DNA of 64,000 nt. Origin: Reyranella soli. GTDB taxonomy: Bacteria > Pseudomonadota > Alphaproteobacteria > Reyranellales > Reyranellaceae. The position numbers were made by a program, and so were the translations under genes. The notes beneath the pieces are model-generated. The model was not told the origin of the DNA. It saw only the letters and a list, made by a program, of their open reading frames with translations, and ran no database searches. The stretch is taken from the NCBI RefSeq assembly GCF_007992495.1, contig NZ_BKAJ01000037.1, positions 1-64,000 of the forward strand, written 5' to 3'. Below are positions 1-8,811 of this stretch, piece after piece. The stretch's first letter is position 1. Every line of letters starts with the position of its first letter.

Positions 1-3000
1 CACGCAATGCCTCCTCCGCCTGCTTGCGCTCGGTCAGATCTAGGACGAACGCAAGGCCCTGGTCACCTCCTTCCTTGAACAACGCGGCGCCAACAAGCAC
101 AGGCACGCGGCTGCCGTCTTTCCGAAAATATTCTTTCTCGAAGGGCTGAAGCCTTCCAGTCGAGTACAGTTCTCCCCATGCACGTTTGTCGCGCTCGCGC
201 CGCTCCGGCGGGGTCAACTCGTTCCGGTTCAGGCGACCCCGGACCAAGTCCTCACGGACATACCCCACGATGCGTAGAAACGCGTCATTAGCTTCGAGAA
301 TCCTCCCTTCGCGATCGGCAATGAAGATCCCAATGATGTTGGCGTCGACCAAACGCCTAATCTTCCCTTCCCGATCCGCGAGGTCGTCATAAAGCCGCGA
401 ATTTTCGAGCGATGTTGCCGCCTGTGACGCAAGCACTTTCAACACTGTGACACGGTCAGGTGTGAAAACGTGGGCCGTCAAGTTGTTTTCGAGGTAAAGC
501 ACACCAGCCAGCCTGCCCTGTTTGAGCAACGGCAGGCAGAGAATTGAACGGGCGTGATGCCGATGAATGTACTTATCGGCAGAAAACGGGTTCGCGGCTG
601 CGGCATCGTGGAGAAGAACGCTCTCTTTGGTCCGGGTCACGTAGTGTAGGATGGACTCTGGCAGATCTCCAGAGGTTGCACTCGCTTGCTGCTGATCGAC
701 AGTCACCGTGTCATTTGTGGTCGTGACTTCCGCCTCAATCCGATAACCATCACCTACCGCAAGGATCAACAGACCTCGCCCGGCACCTGCGTACTCAATC
801 GCCGTGCGCATCAGCGTGTCGATCAGTTTTTCTGGAACGATCTCGCCCGACACAGCTTGCGAGACTTTGATGACAGTGGCTAGATCCAGTTGTTCGACAG
901 GTGCCCCAATCGTGCGTGTAGGGCCGGCAATCGGCCTTTCCTCCCTGAGGTGCGGATACAACTCGTCGAGTTGGCGTACCTTGCCGAAGGCTCCCCAACG
1001 AGTGTATGCGTACCGCGCGTCCTGCAGATAGGCATGCGCGATCTTCTTGAACCCGCGTGCGGCATAAAAGCGTGCGGCGACCTCGTTGGCGAGCGCCTCG
1101 TTGTGGACAAAGCCATACGTGCGTGCCGACTGGATAGCGTGCTCGTAGAGATGTTCGGCATCGAGCGCGCGACCTTCGATCCGAGCGATCTCCGCCCCGA
1201 CCAGTGCTGCGCGGTTCTCGAAGTTGTCCGGACAAGCCGTCGCCCAGTCCTCGAGCTGTCGGTGGTGCGCGGCCAATGCGTCGACATGCTGCTGGCCGGC
1301 CGCTGCGGACTCGCAGGATGCCGCTCGAGAGAGTGCGCTGTAGAAGTGATACTCTGCCGTTTCGAACATTGACGGCGATGTCCACAGCAGCCGCTGCGCC
1401 CGCGACGAGGCCTCAATGGCCGACGCATAGTCGCCGGCAAAGAAGCGCGCCTGCAGCTTGCGGACCCAGTACCAGCCCTCGGCTAGCGCCAGAGCCGGGT
1501 TCCTGCAGAAACGGGACTCCAGTAGGAGTTCGCCAAACTGCCCATCGTCAAAGCAACCAAAAATCGGTGTCAAGCCGCGGAGAGTCCGAATCAGCCCAAG
1601 TTGGCCAACGATGCAGTCAATCGCGAGACCGATCCGCATCCTCTGCGCAAACGCGAGACCACGCTCGGCTTCGCCCTGCACCTCATCGAGTGGATCGCCC
1701 GCCGCAAGAAGGTCCGTGTTCAGGTGGCTGCAGCAGTACGCCGCAAAAGTGAGGTCACCGATCTGGTTTGCCGTCTCAAACGCACGCCGCAGCAGATCAC
1801 GACCTTCCCGGACATGTCTCGTCCAGGGCGTGACTAAACTTCCAAAGTTCAGGTAGATTCTGGCCTGGAATCGCTTCAGCCCGCGCTGTTCGACCAGCTC
1901 ATAGCCGAGACGGCAGAATAGAAGTCCCGCTTGGTAGTCGCCGAATTTCGGTCCAGCAAGCCTGCCAAGCACCGCATAGACGTAGCACGAGCCGTCACAA
2001 TTGCCACCCTCGAGGCTGAGATTGACTGCGCGACAGATGACCAGGGAAGCTAGGTTCGCATCCGTATGCCAGGCGGGCGGCCCGAGCTTCGTCAGGACAT
2101 CGAGGGTCGCGAGCGACGCGGCATTGCTCATCAAAGGCAGATCGATGAGGCTTTCTATCGTGCGTGAGCCGAGTTGGGACCAGATCCGCTCATACTCGCG
2201 CCGAGCCTCGTCTTCCGTCGGGTGCGGCGACCAGTCGATGCCCAGGTGGCGGAGATAGTCGAGACCGACTGCGATCGCGCGGCTGGGCTGATCCAGGGCC
2301 GTGTAAAGTTCCACCTGCAGGCACGCAACGCGGGCTCGTTCGATCGTCGTTGCGGCATGAGCCGACAGCGCCGTCAGGCGCTGCTCGGCTTCCGCCAGTG
2401 CACCAGTGAGGAACTCACATTCGGCCCGGTGCAGCTCCAGCTCAAAGATCAGGTCGTGCCGGCGCTCCGACAAGTCCCCTGGCAGCAGTGCCGCGCCGGA
2501 GACCAGATAGTTCAGCGCCGAGGCATACGCTGTCGAGGTCTTGGCTCGTCTCCCTGCAATGAAATTCAACTCTGCGACCCGCTCAAGCTCCTCAGTTGAC
2601 GTGATGAGATGCGAGCCGCGGTTGAGTTGATTGACGATTTCGAAGATCGTCTCCTCCAGCTCCTCTGGAGGGGTCTGCGCTGCGAGCAGCATCCCTATTC
2701 GGAGATGCGCTTCCGCACGCGATTCCTCCGGGATCAAGGAGTAAGCGGCTTCCTGGACACGGTCGTGGAGAAACTTGTAGGAATCTTCCGAACGAAGGAT
2801 CAGACCTACTCGCACCGCTCCCCAAAGCTGGTCATGCATCTCCTCCTCGGAGTCCTGGTAAACGATCCGCAACATGGTGAACCCTGCCTCGTTGCCAAGG
2901 CAGGCGAGTTTCTGCAATGCGTTCCGAGTGTCGGCGGACAGGCGGTTTAGCTTCCCCACCATGAGGTCCACCACATTATCGGTGTAACCTTTGGCGTGAA

Positions 3001-4789
3001 TGCGATTCAGGTCCCAGCTCCATCTCGCCTTGCCGTAATCGAAAGTGAGTAATGCTTCGTCGGCGAGCGCAGATATGAACTGTATGGCGAAAAGCGGATT
3101 GCCGGTTGTCTTCTCGTGGATCAGCTGTGCCAGCGGCGTCACTCTCTCTGGTTCGCTGTGAACGGAATCCGAGATTAGTTGACCCAGGTCCCCACAGGTT
3201 AGGGGGGCCAATACGATGTCTTGCAATATCGCTCCAGCTTGGCGCATGGCTTCGAGCTTGCGCATCAATGGGTGGACGGGATCGACTTCGTTGTCGCGGT
3301 AGGCGCCAATCAACAACAGGTTCTGCGCATCCGGTCGGGTCAACAGATCCTCGAGCAAATTGAGCGTTGCCGCATCGAGCCATTGGAGATCGTCCAGGAA
3401 CAAGGCGAGCGGATGCTCCGGCCGCGCGAATACGCTGATAAATCGCCGGAACACCAGCTGAAAGCGGCCTTGCGCATCCTGCGACGGCAGCTCGGGGACC
3501 GGTGGCTGTTCGCCGATGATGTGCTTCAACTCCGGCACGAGATCGACGATGAGCCGACCGTTCGGTTCGAGCGCCTCGAGCAGCGCCTCCCGCCATTGCC
3601 GCAGCTCCGCTTCGGACTTGCTCAAAAGCGGGCGGATCAGGCTCTGAAAGGCCTGCGCAAGGGTGGCGTAGGGGATGTCGCGCTTGTACTGGTCAAACTT
3701 GCCCGATGCAAAAAGGCCTCGGGGCGGAACAAGTGACTTGTGAAGCTCGTTGACGACTGCGGACTTGCCGATGCCGGAGTATCCGGAAACCAACACCAAC
3801 TCCGGCCTGCCGCCGGCAACGATACGGTCGAAGGAGGCAAGCAGGGCATCGACTTCGGCCGTGCGGCCATACAATTTTTCGGGGATCAGCAGCCGGTCCG
3901 GAATGTCATGTTCCCCGAGCGGAAATTCGTCGATATCGCCTCGGGTTTCCCATTCAGCAAGGCAACGCCGTAGATCGCTCTCTGCGCCTGCAGCTGTCTG
4001 GTAACGCTCCTCAGCAGTCTTGGCGAGCAGCTTCATAATAATCGCAGAGACGGAGCCAGGGAGATTATTTAACCGCTCGCTGGGCGGTGCCGGTCTTCTT
4101 GCAATATGGCAGTGCACCCATTCCATCGGATCGGAAGCTGTGAACGGAAGACTGCCGGTCAACGTCTCGTAAAGTGTGACGCCGAGTGCGTAAAGGTCTG
4201 TCCGGGAATCGATAGACCGGTTCATTCGGCCTGTCTGCTCAGGCGCCATGTAGGCGAGCGTTCCGGCGATGAACTCGGGAGCTTCGGGCGACTGACGCTC
4301 GCGCGGTAGGCGCGATGCGATGCCAAAGCCCGTCAGCCACACGTGGTCCATCGCAGCATTGATGAGTATATTGGCTGGCTTGATATCCTTGTGGATTAGG
4401 CCACGTGCGTGCAGTCGGCCAAGTGCAGCCGCCAGGGAGACGGCGAGTCGCAGGAATCGCTCCATCGACATCGGCGTGCCCATTAGGCGACCGAGTGGCT
4501 GACCGCCAGGAAACTCGAGGATCAGCACCGGCCAACCGTGTTCGCGAATCAGGTCCAGCGGCCGCGCTGCCCATGCGCCGTCGAGCTCATTCCTTAGCCT
4601 GTATTCGTGTGTGAGACGGTTGACATTTTCGGGACTTGGGTGCTCTTCAGCGCAAAGGACGGCCAGCACAACCTGGCGGTCGCCGGCGACACCCACGCGC
4701 CATGTCTTGCAGACGATCCGCTCTGCATCCTCCCACAGCACCTCATAGCCGGTGTCCGCGAAGAGACCCAATCGCCACGGAGGAATCAT
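1..4789 (-). CDS. Multidomain Ser/Thr kinase / AAA ATPase / GAF-PAS sensor, probable hybrid histidine kinase (C-terminus beyond window)
   Basis: Partial: about 1596 codons are present and the frame is open at base 1. The ATG at 4789 is preceded by GGAAGAG. Residues ~1-270 are a Ser/Thr kinase with catalytic loop HKDIKPANIL (Asp ~135) and APE-type motif MAPEQ. Residues ~330-600 are a predicted AAA/NTPase module with Walker A GYSGIGKS (~338) and Walker B LALFLDDLQW (~463). A long helical, TPR-like middle follows. A GAF domain lies at ~1300-1460 and a PAS/PAC domain ends at the window edge with LDLTERKQAEEALR. Proteins with this order normally end in a histidine kinase, which is inferred here to lie left of base 1. 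The ligand and phosphorylation targets are unknown. It is a cytoplasmic signalling protein with no membrane segment in the visible part. It has no co-directional operon partner here; the next region upstream holds only AraC relics. Confidence 0.9.
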   Translation of the reverse strand, partial: MIPPWRLGLFADTGYEVLWEDAERIVCKTWRVGVAGDRQVVLAVLCAEEHPSPENVNRLTHEYRLRNELDGAWAARPLDLIREHGWPVLILEFPGGQPLGRLMGTPMSMERFLRLAVSLAAALGRLHARGLIHKDIKPANILINAAMDHVWLTGFGIASRLPRERQSPEAPEFIAGTLAYMAPEQTGRMNRSIDSRTDLYALGVTLYETLTGSLPFTASDPMEWVHCHIARRPAPPSERLNNLPGSVSAIIMKLLAKTAEERYQTAAGAESDLRRCLAEWETRGDIDEFPLGEHDIPDRLLIPEKLYGRTAEVDALLASFDRIVAGGRPELVLVSGYSGIGKSAVVNELHKSLVPPRGLFASGKFDQYKRDIPYATLAQAFQSLIRPLLSKSEAELRQWREALLEALEPNGRLIVDLVPELKHIIGEQPPVPELPSQDAQGRFQLVFRRFISVFARPEHPLALFLDDLQWLDAATLNLLEDLLTRPDAQNLLLIGAYRDNEVDPVHPLMRKLEAMRQAGAILQDIVLAPLTCGDLGQLISDSVHSEPERVTPLAQLIHEKTTGNPLFAIQFISALADEALLTFDYGKARWSWDLNRIHAKGYTDNVVDLMVGKLNRLSADTRNALQKLACLGNEAGFTMLRIVYQDSEEEMHDQLWGAVRVGLILRSEDSYKFLHDRVQEAAYSLIPEESRAEAHLRIGMLLAAQTPPEELEETIFEIVNQLNRGSHLITSTEELERVAELNFIAGRRAKTSTAYASALNYLVSGAALLPGDLSERRHDLIFELELHRAECEFLTGALAEAEQRLTALSAHAATTIERARVACLQVELYTALDQPSRAIAVGLDYLRHLGIDWSPHPTEDEARREYERIWSQLGSRTIESLIDLPLMSNAASLATLDVLTKLGPPAWHTDANLASLVICRAVNLSLEGGNCDGSCYVYAVLGRLAGPKFGDYQAGLLFCRLGYELVEQRGLKRFQARIYLNFGSLVTPWTRHVREGRDLLRRAFETANQIGDLTFAAYCCSHLNTDLLAAGDPLDEVQGEAERGLAFAQRMRIGLAIDCIVGQLGLIRTLRGLTPIFGCFDDGQFGELLLESRFCRNPALALAEGWYWVRKLQARFFAGDYASAIEASSRAQRLLWTSPSMFETAEYHFYSALSRAASCESAAAGQQHVDALAAHHRQLEDWATACPDNFENRAALVGAEIARIEGRALDAEHLYEHAIQSARTYGFVHNEALANEVAARFYAARGFKKIAHAYLQDARYAYTRWGAFGKVRQLDELYPHLREERPIAGPTRTIGAPVEQLDLATVIKVSQAVSGEIVPEKLIDTLMRTAIEYAGAGRGLLILAVGDGYRIEAEVTTTNDTVTVDQQQASATSGDLPESILHYVTRTKESVLLHDAAAANPFSADKYIHRHHARSILCLPLLKQGRLAGVLYLENNLTAHVFTPDRVTVLKVLASQAATSLENSRLYDDLADREGKIRRLVDANIIGIFIADREGRILEANDAFLRIVGYVREDLVRGRLNRNELTPPERRERDKRAWGELYSTGRLQPFEKEYFRKDGSRVPVLVGAALFKEGGDQGLAFVLDLTERKQAEEALR

Positions 4790-4972
4790 CTGTCTCTTCC
4801 ATCATGTCGGAGGCTGCACCGGGCAATGAGATGCTAGGCTGCCATTCGTCCGACCCGGAGCTGCCCAAAGAAGACTTTGTTCATCAACTTAGTACATTTC
4901 ATTTTGGAATGCCGATATTTAGCCACAAATGGTGGCACCCGGTCGATAGCTTCTTTGAGCGACCCAAAGACC

Positions 4973-5266
4973 GCTGGCCTTAGTCGATCGGCCTCCATGG
5001 CTCGTTTTACCGATGCCGTCGGATGCTCGCCGATGGTAGCACTGCGCCAGCTGCGCATACGCCAGGCTAGCAACCTGTTGACTGCAAACGTTCTCTCGAT
5101 CGAACAGATTGCACACGCCGTCGGGTATTCGAGCCGCAGCAGTTTCTCCCGTGTCCTCCGGCGTGCCTTTGGGAGTGATTCACGGTGCTCGCGGCTCCCA
5201 ACAACGCGGGAGCCAGACGTGGATCAGCGCGATAGTCGATTGATCCTTTCAGGTCCGATTGGATGA
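4973..5266 (+). pseudogene. AraC-family regulator, C-terminal HTH relic
   Basis: The frame encodes an AraC-type double helix-turn-helix remnant: GLSRSASMARFTDAVGCSP, then VALRQLRIRQASNLL and IEQIAHAVGYSSRSSFSRVL. These match, position for position, the HTH of the full-length AraC regulator at 35.2-36.2 kb. The effector domain that should precede it is missing; upstream in frame is unrelated sequence. It is therefore a 5'-deleted fragment, not a functional regulator. The exact left boundary is uncertain. Confidence 0.65.
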
Positions 5267-5331
5267 AGGGTCACTTCGAGCGAAAACTGTACGTTCCCTC
5301 GTCGGAACGGAGCGCCGGTCGTGGCGCAGAC

Positions 5332-5500
5332 TCACTCGAGGCTGGATGCCGGCTGATTTTCGTAGGATTCGCGCCTTAGGCTTTCCTGGAGGACGCGCAC
5401 GAAACTGCCGCGACTGACATATCCGGTGCTGTACGCGAATCCGATCGAAAGAGTGGTTAGTTGTCTTCGAGCCATGAATCGAACGATTGCAGAGACCGAC
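5332..5500 (-). pseudogene. Second AraC HTH relic, opposite strand
   Basis: The minus strand reads LTTLSIGFAYSTGYVSRGSF followed by VRVLQESLRRES, which resembles the second helix-turn-helix of AraC regulators (the pattern LSIxEIAYxTGYxSRGSFxRVF). Only about 40 residues are recognisable, with a missing residue in the first helix. It faces the first AraC relic tail to tail. Whether it derives from the same ancestral gene is not resolved. Confidence 0.45.
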
Positions 5501-5609
5501 GCAACAGGGCGGCAATCACCCGTTTCTACAAGGCGAACGCCTCCGCGGGCGGAGGGGTCACGAGCATCATCGTTGGCACCTACATGACCCCGACCGTTCG
5601 GGACACCTG

Positions 5610-5632
5610 CCCTTGGCGGAGTTCGCCAAGGG
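5610..5632 (-). terminator. Candidate hairpin terminator downstream of hemF
   Basis: Perfect 9-bp inverted repeat CCCTTGGCG/CGCCAAGGG with a 5-base loop, beginning 14 bases after the hemF stop codon. There is no strong T-run on either side, so it could be a Rho-assisted or transcript-stabilising hairpin rather than a classical intrinsic terminator. Confidence 0.45.
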
Positions 5633-5645
5633 AAGAGACAATAAG

Positions 5646-6569
5646 CTAGGGCCAGCACGCCTCCGGCGGGAGGGACATCAGGATCGCCTCAACATTGCCG
5701 CCGGTCATCAGGCCGAACTTGGTGCCGCGGTCGTGCAGCAGGTTGAACTCGACGTAGCGGCCGCGGCGCGCGAGCTGGTGGTTGCGCTCGGCCACGGTCC
5801 ACGGCTCGTTCATGTGCCGGCGCACCAGCTTCGGGTACACGTCGACAAAGGCCTCGCCGACGGCGCGGGTGAAGGCGAAGTCGCGGTCGAACTCGCCGCC
5901 GTCGAGATAGTCATAGAAGATGCCGCCCGCCCCGCGCACCTCGCCACGATGCGGCAGGAAGAAATATTCGTCGCACCATTCCTTGAAGCGCGAGTAGTAG
6001 CCGGGATCATGGGCGTCACAGGCGGCGCGAAGGGCCGCGTGGAAGTCCTTCCTGTCGGGCTCGTGTGGCACCATCGGCGTGAGGTCGGAGCCACCGCCGA
6101 ACCAGGCACGCGTGGTCACGATGTAGCGCGTGTTCATGTGCACGGCCGGCACTTTGGGAGATCGCATGTGTGCCACCAGGGATATGCCCGAAGCGAAGTA
6201 ACGTGGGTCCTCGGCGGTACCCGGAATATTAGCACGAAACTCCGGGCTGAACTCACCGGACACCGTCGAGACGTTGACGCCGACCTTCTCGAACACACGA
6301 CCGCGCATCAGCGCCATGGTACCGCCGCCGCGATCCCCTCCACTAGGGTCACGCTCGCGCTTCCAGGTCTGGCGCTCGAAACGGCCGGGTGCCTTGTCGC
6401 GGTGTGTGCCCTGAAGTTCATCCTCGATCCGTTCGAACTCAGAGCAGATGCGATCGCGCAGGCCCTCGAACCAGACCCGCACCGCATTCTTCCGCCGCGC
6501 AATAGTCACGTCGTCGGGCAGCGGCGACGGACCTCTTGGGCTGGTCGCGTGGCGGTTTAGCCGGGTCAT
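5646..6569 (-). CDS. hemF: Aerobic coproporphyrinogen III oxidase HemF, C-terminally shortened
   Basis: Oxygen-dependent oxidative decarboxylation of coproporphyrinogen III to protoporphyrinogen IX in heme synthesis; cytosolic. About 307 residues from the ATG at 6569, which has AGGA 8 bases upstream; an in-frame start 51 bases further upstream lacks a ribosome site. Family motifs are intact: [48 protein letters not shown] and [18 protein letters not shown]. After MSLPP the family usually continues with RW-Y-W and about 25 residues ending in a D/RDW motif; here the protein stops after only ACWP. A frame change or deletion has removed this tail, whose effect on activity is unknown. Transcribed alone, divergent from the ccm operon after a 0.8-kb gap. 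Confidence 0.9.
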   Translation of the reverse strand: MTRLNRHATSPRGPSPLPDDVTIARRKNAVRVWFEGLRDRICSEFERIEDELQGTHRDKAPGRFERQTWKRERDPSGGDRGGGTMALMRGRVFEKVGVNVSTVSGEFSPEFRANIPGTAEDPRYFASGISLVAHMRSPKVPAVHMNTRYIVTTRAWFGGGSDLTPMVPHEPDRKDFHAALRAACDAHDPGYYSRFKEWCDEYFFLPHRGEVRGAGGIFYDYLDGGEFDRDFAFTRAVGEAFVDVYPKLVRRHMNEPWTVAERNHQLARRGRYVEFNLLHDRGTKFGLMTGGNVEAILMSLPPEACWP

Positions 6570-6674
6570 ACGACGTCCTGGAATCCAGAGTTCTGGCGAA
6601 GAACATTCGCCCAATACCATTGCGACTAGAACTCGACGACTCGCTTCCTAGTGATTGAAACTGGAGCCTAAAGT

Positions 6675-6709
6675 CAAAAAGAAGCCGGTGATGGCGAGCC
6701 GCCACCGGC
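6675..6709 (-). terminator. Intrinsic terminator (minus strand) without a recognisable upstream gene
   Basis: On the minus strand the stem GCCGGTG/CACCGGC is followed by TTCTTTTTG, the classical hairpin plus T-tract. It lies ~105 bases upstream of the hemF start. No convincing gene ends just before it, so it may be the remnant of a deleted gene. Confidence 0.5.
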
Positions 6710-7366
6710 CGAAGTGCCCACGCCGCCTGCAAGGCCACGGGAGAGCTGTGGGTCTCGCCACCACCGGTCCTGGGGAGGGACAGGGCCTGGGGAAGCAGGT
6801 TTCGGTGAGTTTCAGCGTGGGGGGTGCGATCTGAAGTGGTTGGTTATCCTTCATCTGTCCACGGCGGCACCTCAGTGGATATGCTCCAGCCTTCACTCTA
6901 AGGACTCTCTGCGATCTCTGGGTCCTGAAGACGTATCCAGTCATCCACCCTGCAACGTAATCACAACTCCGAATGCTCACTTGCGCGCCCCCGGGCAGTT
7001 CTTCCTTCCGTGAGATCCATCAAGACGGTCCAGCCGCGGGTCCCGGTCTCCACTTGTTCGACAAGCACGGTCGAGAGAAAGCCAAACTGACTCGATCGAA
7101 TGCGATATTCCTTCGGTCGGACGATCGACGACGCGATACGGACTCGTGGATCGTCGAGTTGGCCTAATTTCCCGACTTGATCTCAGAACAGCAACTGAAT
7201 CGCCCAACGGTTCGACGGGTCTTCGTTCAACAATCCTAGAGATACCCTTCTCAAGACGACGTCGACGAACTGGGTGTGTGGAGTTGCCTTTTGAAGTTCG
7301 GCCTAAGAGCGACGACACGCTGCCGCCTGCTCAGGGACGATTAGTAACCGCTGAACGCGAGAAACT
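6710..7366. other. Gene-free interval between hemF and ccmC
   Basis: About 650 bases with no open frame that I recognise on either strand; the longest frames have no domain-like composition and no good ribosome site. It should contain the ccm operon promoter, but I could not identify -35/-10 boxes or an FNR/FixK-type palindrome. Confidence 0.5.
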
Positions 7367-8077
7367 ATGCACCGCTTCGCCAATCCGGCACGTTTCCGCC
7401 GCCTCAGTCAGCGCGTGCAGCCGGGCCTGTCGCTGGCCACCCTGCTGTCGCTGGGAATCGGGCTTTGGCTGGCGCTGCTACAGTCGCCGCCCGACTACCA
7501 GCAGGGCGAGACGGTGCGCATCATGTACGTGCACGTGCCCATGGCCTGGCTCGCCATGGCAGGCTATGCGCTGCTGGCGGCGCTCAGCGCTGCGCTGCTG
7601 GTATGGCGCCATCCGCTCGCGGCCCTGATGGCGCGCGCCGCAGCGCCGGTTGGCGCTTGTTATGCGCTGATCTGCCTGCTCACCGGCTCGCTATGGGGTC
7701 GGCCGATGTGGGGCACCTACTGGGTGTGGGATGCGCGGCTCACCTCGATGCTGCTGCTGTGCTTCCTCTACCTCGGCCACATCGCCTTGAGCCGCGCCTA
7801 CGACAACGCCGAGCGCGGCGATCGCGCGGCGGCCATCCTGGCGCTGATCGGGGTCATCAACTTGCCGATCATCAAGTTCTCGGTCGATTGGTGGAACACC
7901 TTGCACCAGCCTGCCTCCGTCACGCGGCTGGACGGACCCGCAGTCGATGCCGCCATCCTGCTGCCGCTGCTCTGGATGGCGGGGGGCTTCTTGCTGCTGT
8001 TTATCCTGCTGGTGCTGGTTCGGACTGAGACCGAGATGGACCGCCGCCGGCTCGAGATTGCGGACCAAATCGCATGA
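7367..8077 (+). CDS. ccmC: Heme exporter/handling protein CcmC
   Basis: 236 residues, matching the usual CcmC length. An integral membrane protein of cytochrome c maturation system I that presents heme at the periplasmic face for loading onto CcmE. The heme-handling tryptophan-rich segment [13 protein letters not shown] is intact, as is the second conserved region [11 protein letters not shown]. Six hydrophobic segments are visible. First gene of ccmCDEFGHI; its stop overlaps the ccmD start (ATGA). ccmA and ccmB, which commonly precede ccmC, are not upstream here. Confidence 0.95.
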   Translation: MHRFANPARFRRLSQRVQPGLSLATLLSLGIGLWLALLQSPPDYQQGETVRIMYVHVPMAWLAMAGYALLAALSAALLVWRHPLAALMARAAAPVGACYALICLLTGSLWGRPMWGTYWVWDARLTSMLLLCFLYLGHIALSRAYDNAERGDRAAAILALIGVINLPIIKFSVDWWNTLHQPASVTRLDGPAVDAAILLPLLWMAGGFLLLFILLVLVRTETEMDRRRLEIADQIA

Positions 8078-8214
8078 GCAGCTATGCCGTTTTCATCATT
8101 TCAGCCTATCTCGCGGTCTTCATGATCCTGGGCGGCCTCACCTTGGCCTCGCTCCGCGCCCGCAGCAAGATGCGCCACGCGCTCGCCGAGCGCGGGCTGG
8201 AGCGCCGCCGGTGA
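8074..8214 (+). CDS. ccmD: Small membrane protein CcmD
   Basis: 46 residues starting at an ATG overlapping the ccmC stop. One N-terminal transmembrane helix (about residues 5-27: [19 protein letters not shown]) and a basic cytoplasmic tail rich in Arg, which is the CcmD pattern. It helps release holo-CcmE from CcmC/CcmAB in family members. The call rests on position between ccmC and ccmE plus this topology; the sequence itself is poorly conserved in the family. Confidence 0.88.
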   Translation: MSSYAVFIISAYLAVFMILGGLTLASLRARSKMRHALAERGLERRR

Positions 8215-8657
8215 CACCCAAGCGCAAGCGGCTTTGGCTGCTGGTGGGGTCGCTCGGCGTTCTGGGCGTTTCGGTGGCGCTCGTGCTGTCGGCGCTGTCC
8301 GACAACATAGTCTTCTTCTATTCGCCGAGCCGGTTGGCTGAGAAGCACGTTCCCGCCGATCGCCGCTTTCGCATCGGCGGCCTGGTCGAGACCGGCAGCG
8401 TCCACAAGGACGGCAGCGAGGCGCGCTTTCGCGTCACCGATCTCAATCGCAGCGTCGAAGTCGTCTATCGCGGCATCCTGCCCGACCTGTTCCGCGAAGG
8501 CCAGGGTGTGGTCGCCGAAGGGTCGCTCGGCCCCGACGGCATCTTCAGCGCGCAGGAGGTGCTGGCCAAGCACGACGAGAAGTACATGCCGCCCGAGGTG
8601 GCCAAGGCATTGAAGGAATCGGGACGCTGGCAGGAAGGCGAGGGAACAGTGAGATGA
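8211..8657 (+). CDS. ccmE: Periplasmic heme chaperone CcmE
   Basis: 148 residues from a GTG that overlaps the ccmD stop (GTGA). An N-terminal membrane anchor ([19 protein letters not shown]) is followed by the OB-fold with [12 protein letters not shown] and the covalent heme site [13 protein letters not shown], whose His binds the heme vinyl group and whose Tyr is an axial ligand in studied homologues. It carries heme from CcmC to the CcmFH ligase. Followed by a 154-base gap holding a palindromic repeat, the only sizeable gap in the operon. Confidence 0.95.
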   Translation: MTPKRKRLWLLVGSLGVLGVSVALVLSALSDNIVFFYSPSRLAEKHVPADRRFRIGGLVETGSVHKDGSEARFRVTDLNRSVEVVYRGILPDLFREGQGVVAEGSLGPDGIFSAQEVLAKHDEKYMPPEVAKALKESGRWQEGEGTVR

Positions 8658-8692
8658 TGATCTGTCGCTCACCTTGGCAAATGCCTGTTCGC

Positions 8693-8785
8693 GTCATCCC
8701 TAGCGTAGCGCCCGCTCTGAGCGGGGCCAACGGGAAGGATCTTTGGTCGGTAACGCAAAAGATCCCTCACTTCGTTCGGGATGAC
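8693..8785. repeat. Palindromic intergenic repeat, copy A (ccmE-ccmF gap)
   Basis: Left arm GTCATCCCTAGCGTAGCG and right arm TTCGTTCGGGATGAC form an imperfect inverted repeat, with AAGGATCTTT/AAAAGATCCCTCACT inner arms. The same arms recur at 11371-11443 and 11915-11984. It can fold into a long hairpin in the transcript and may affect ccmF expression. Confidence 0.8.
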
Positions 8786-8811
8786 ACGGCTTGCGGTAGA
8801 GAGGGGGAAGC

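Noticed and set aside
5487..6560. 357-codon plus-strand frame
   Set aside because: Antisense shadow of hemF, which has unambiguous motifs.
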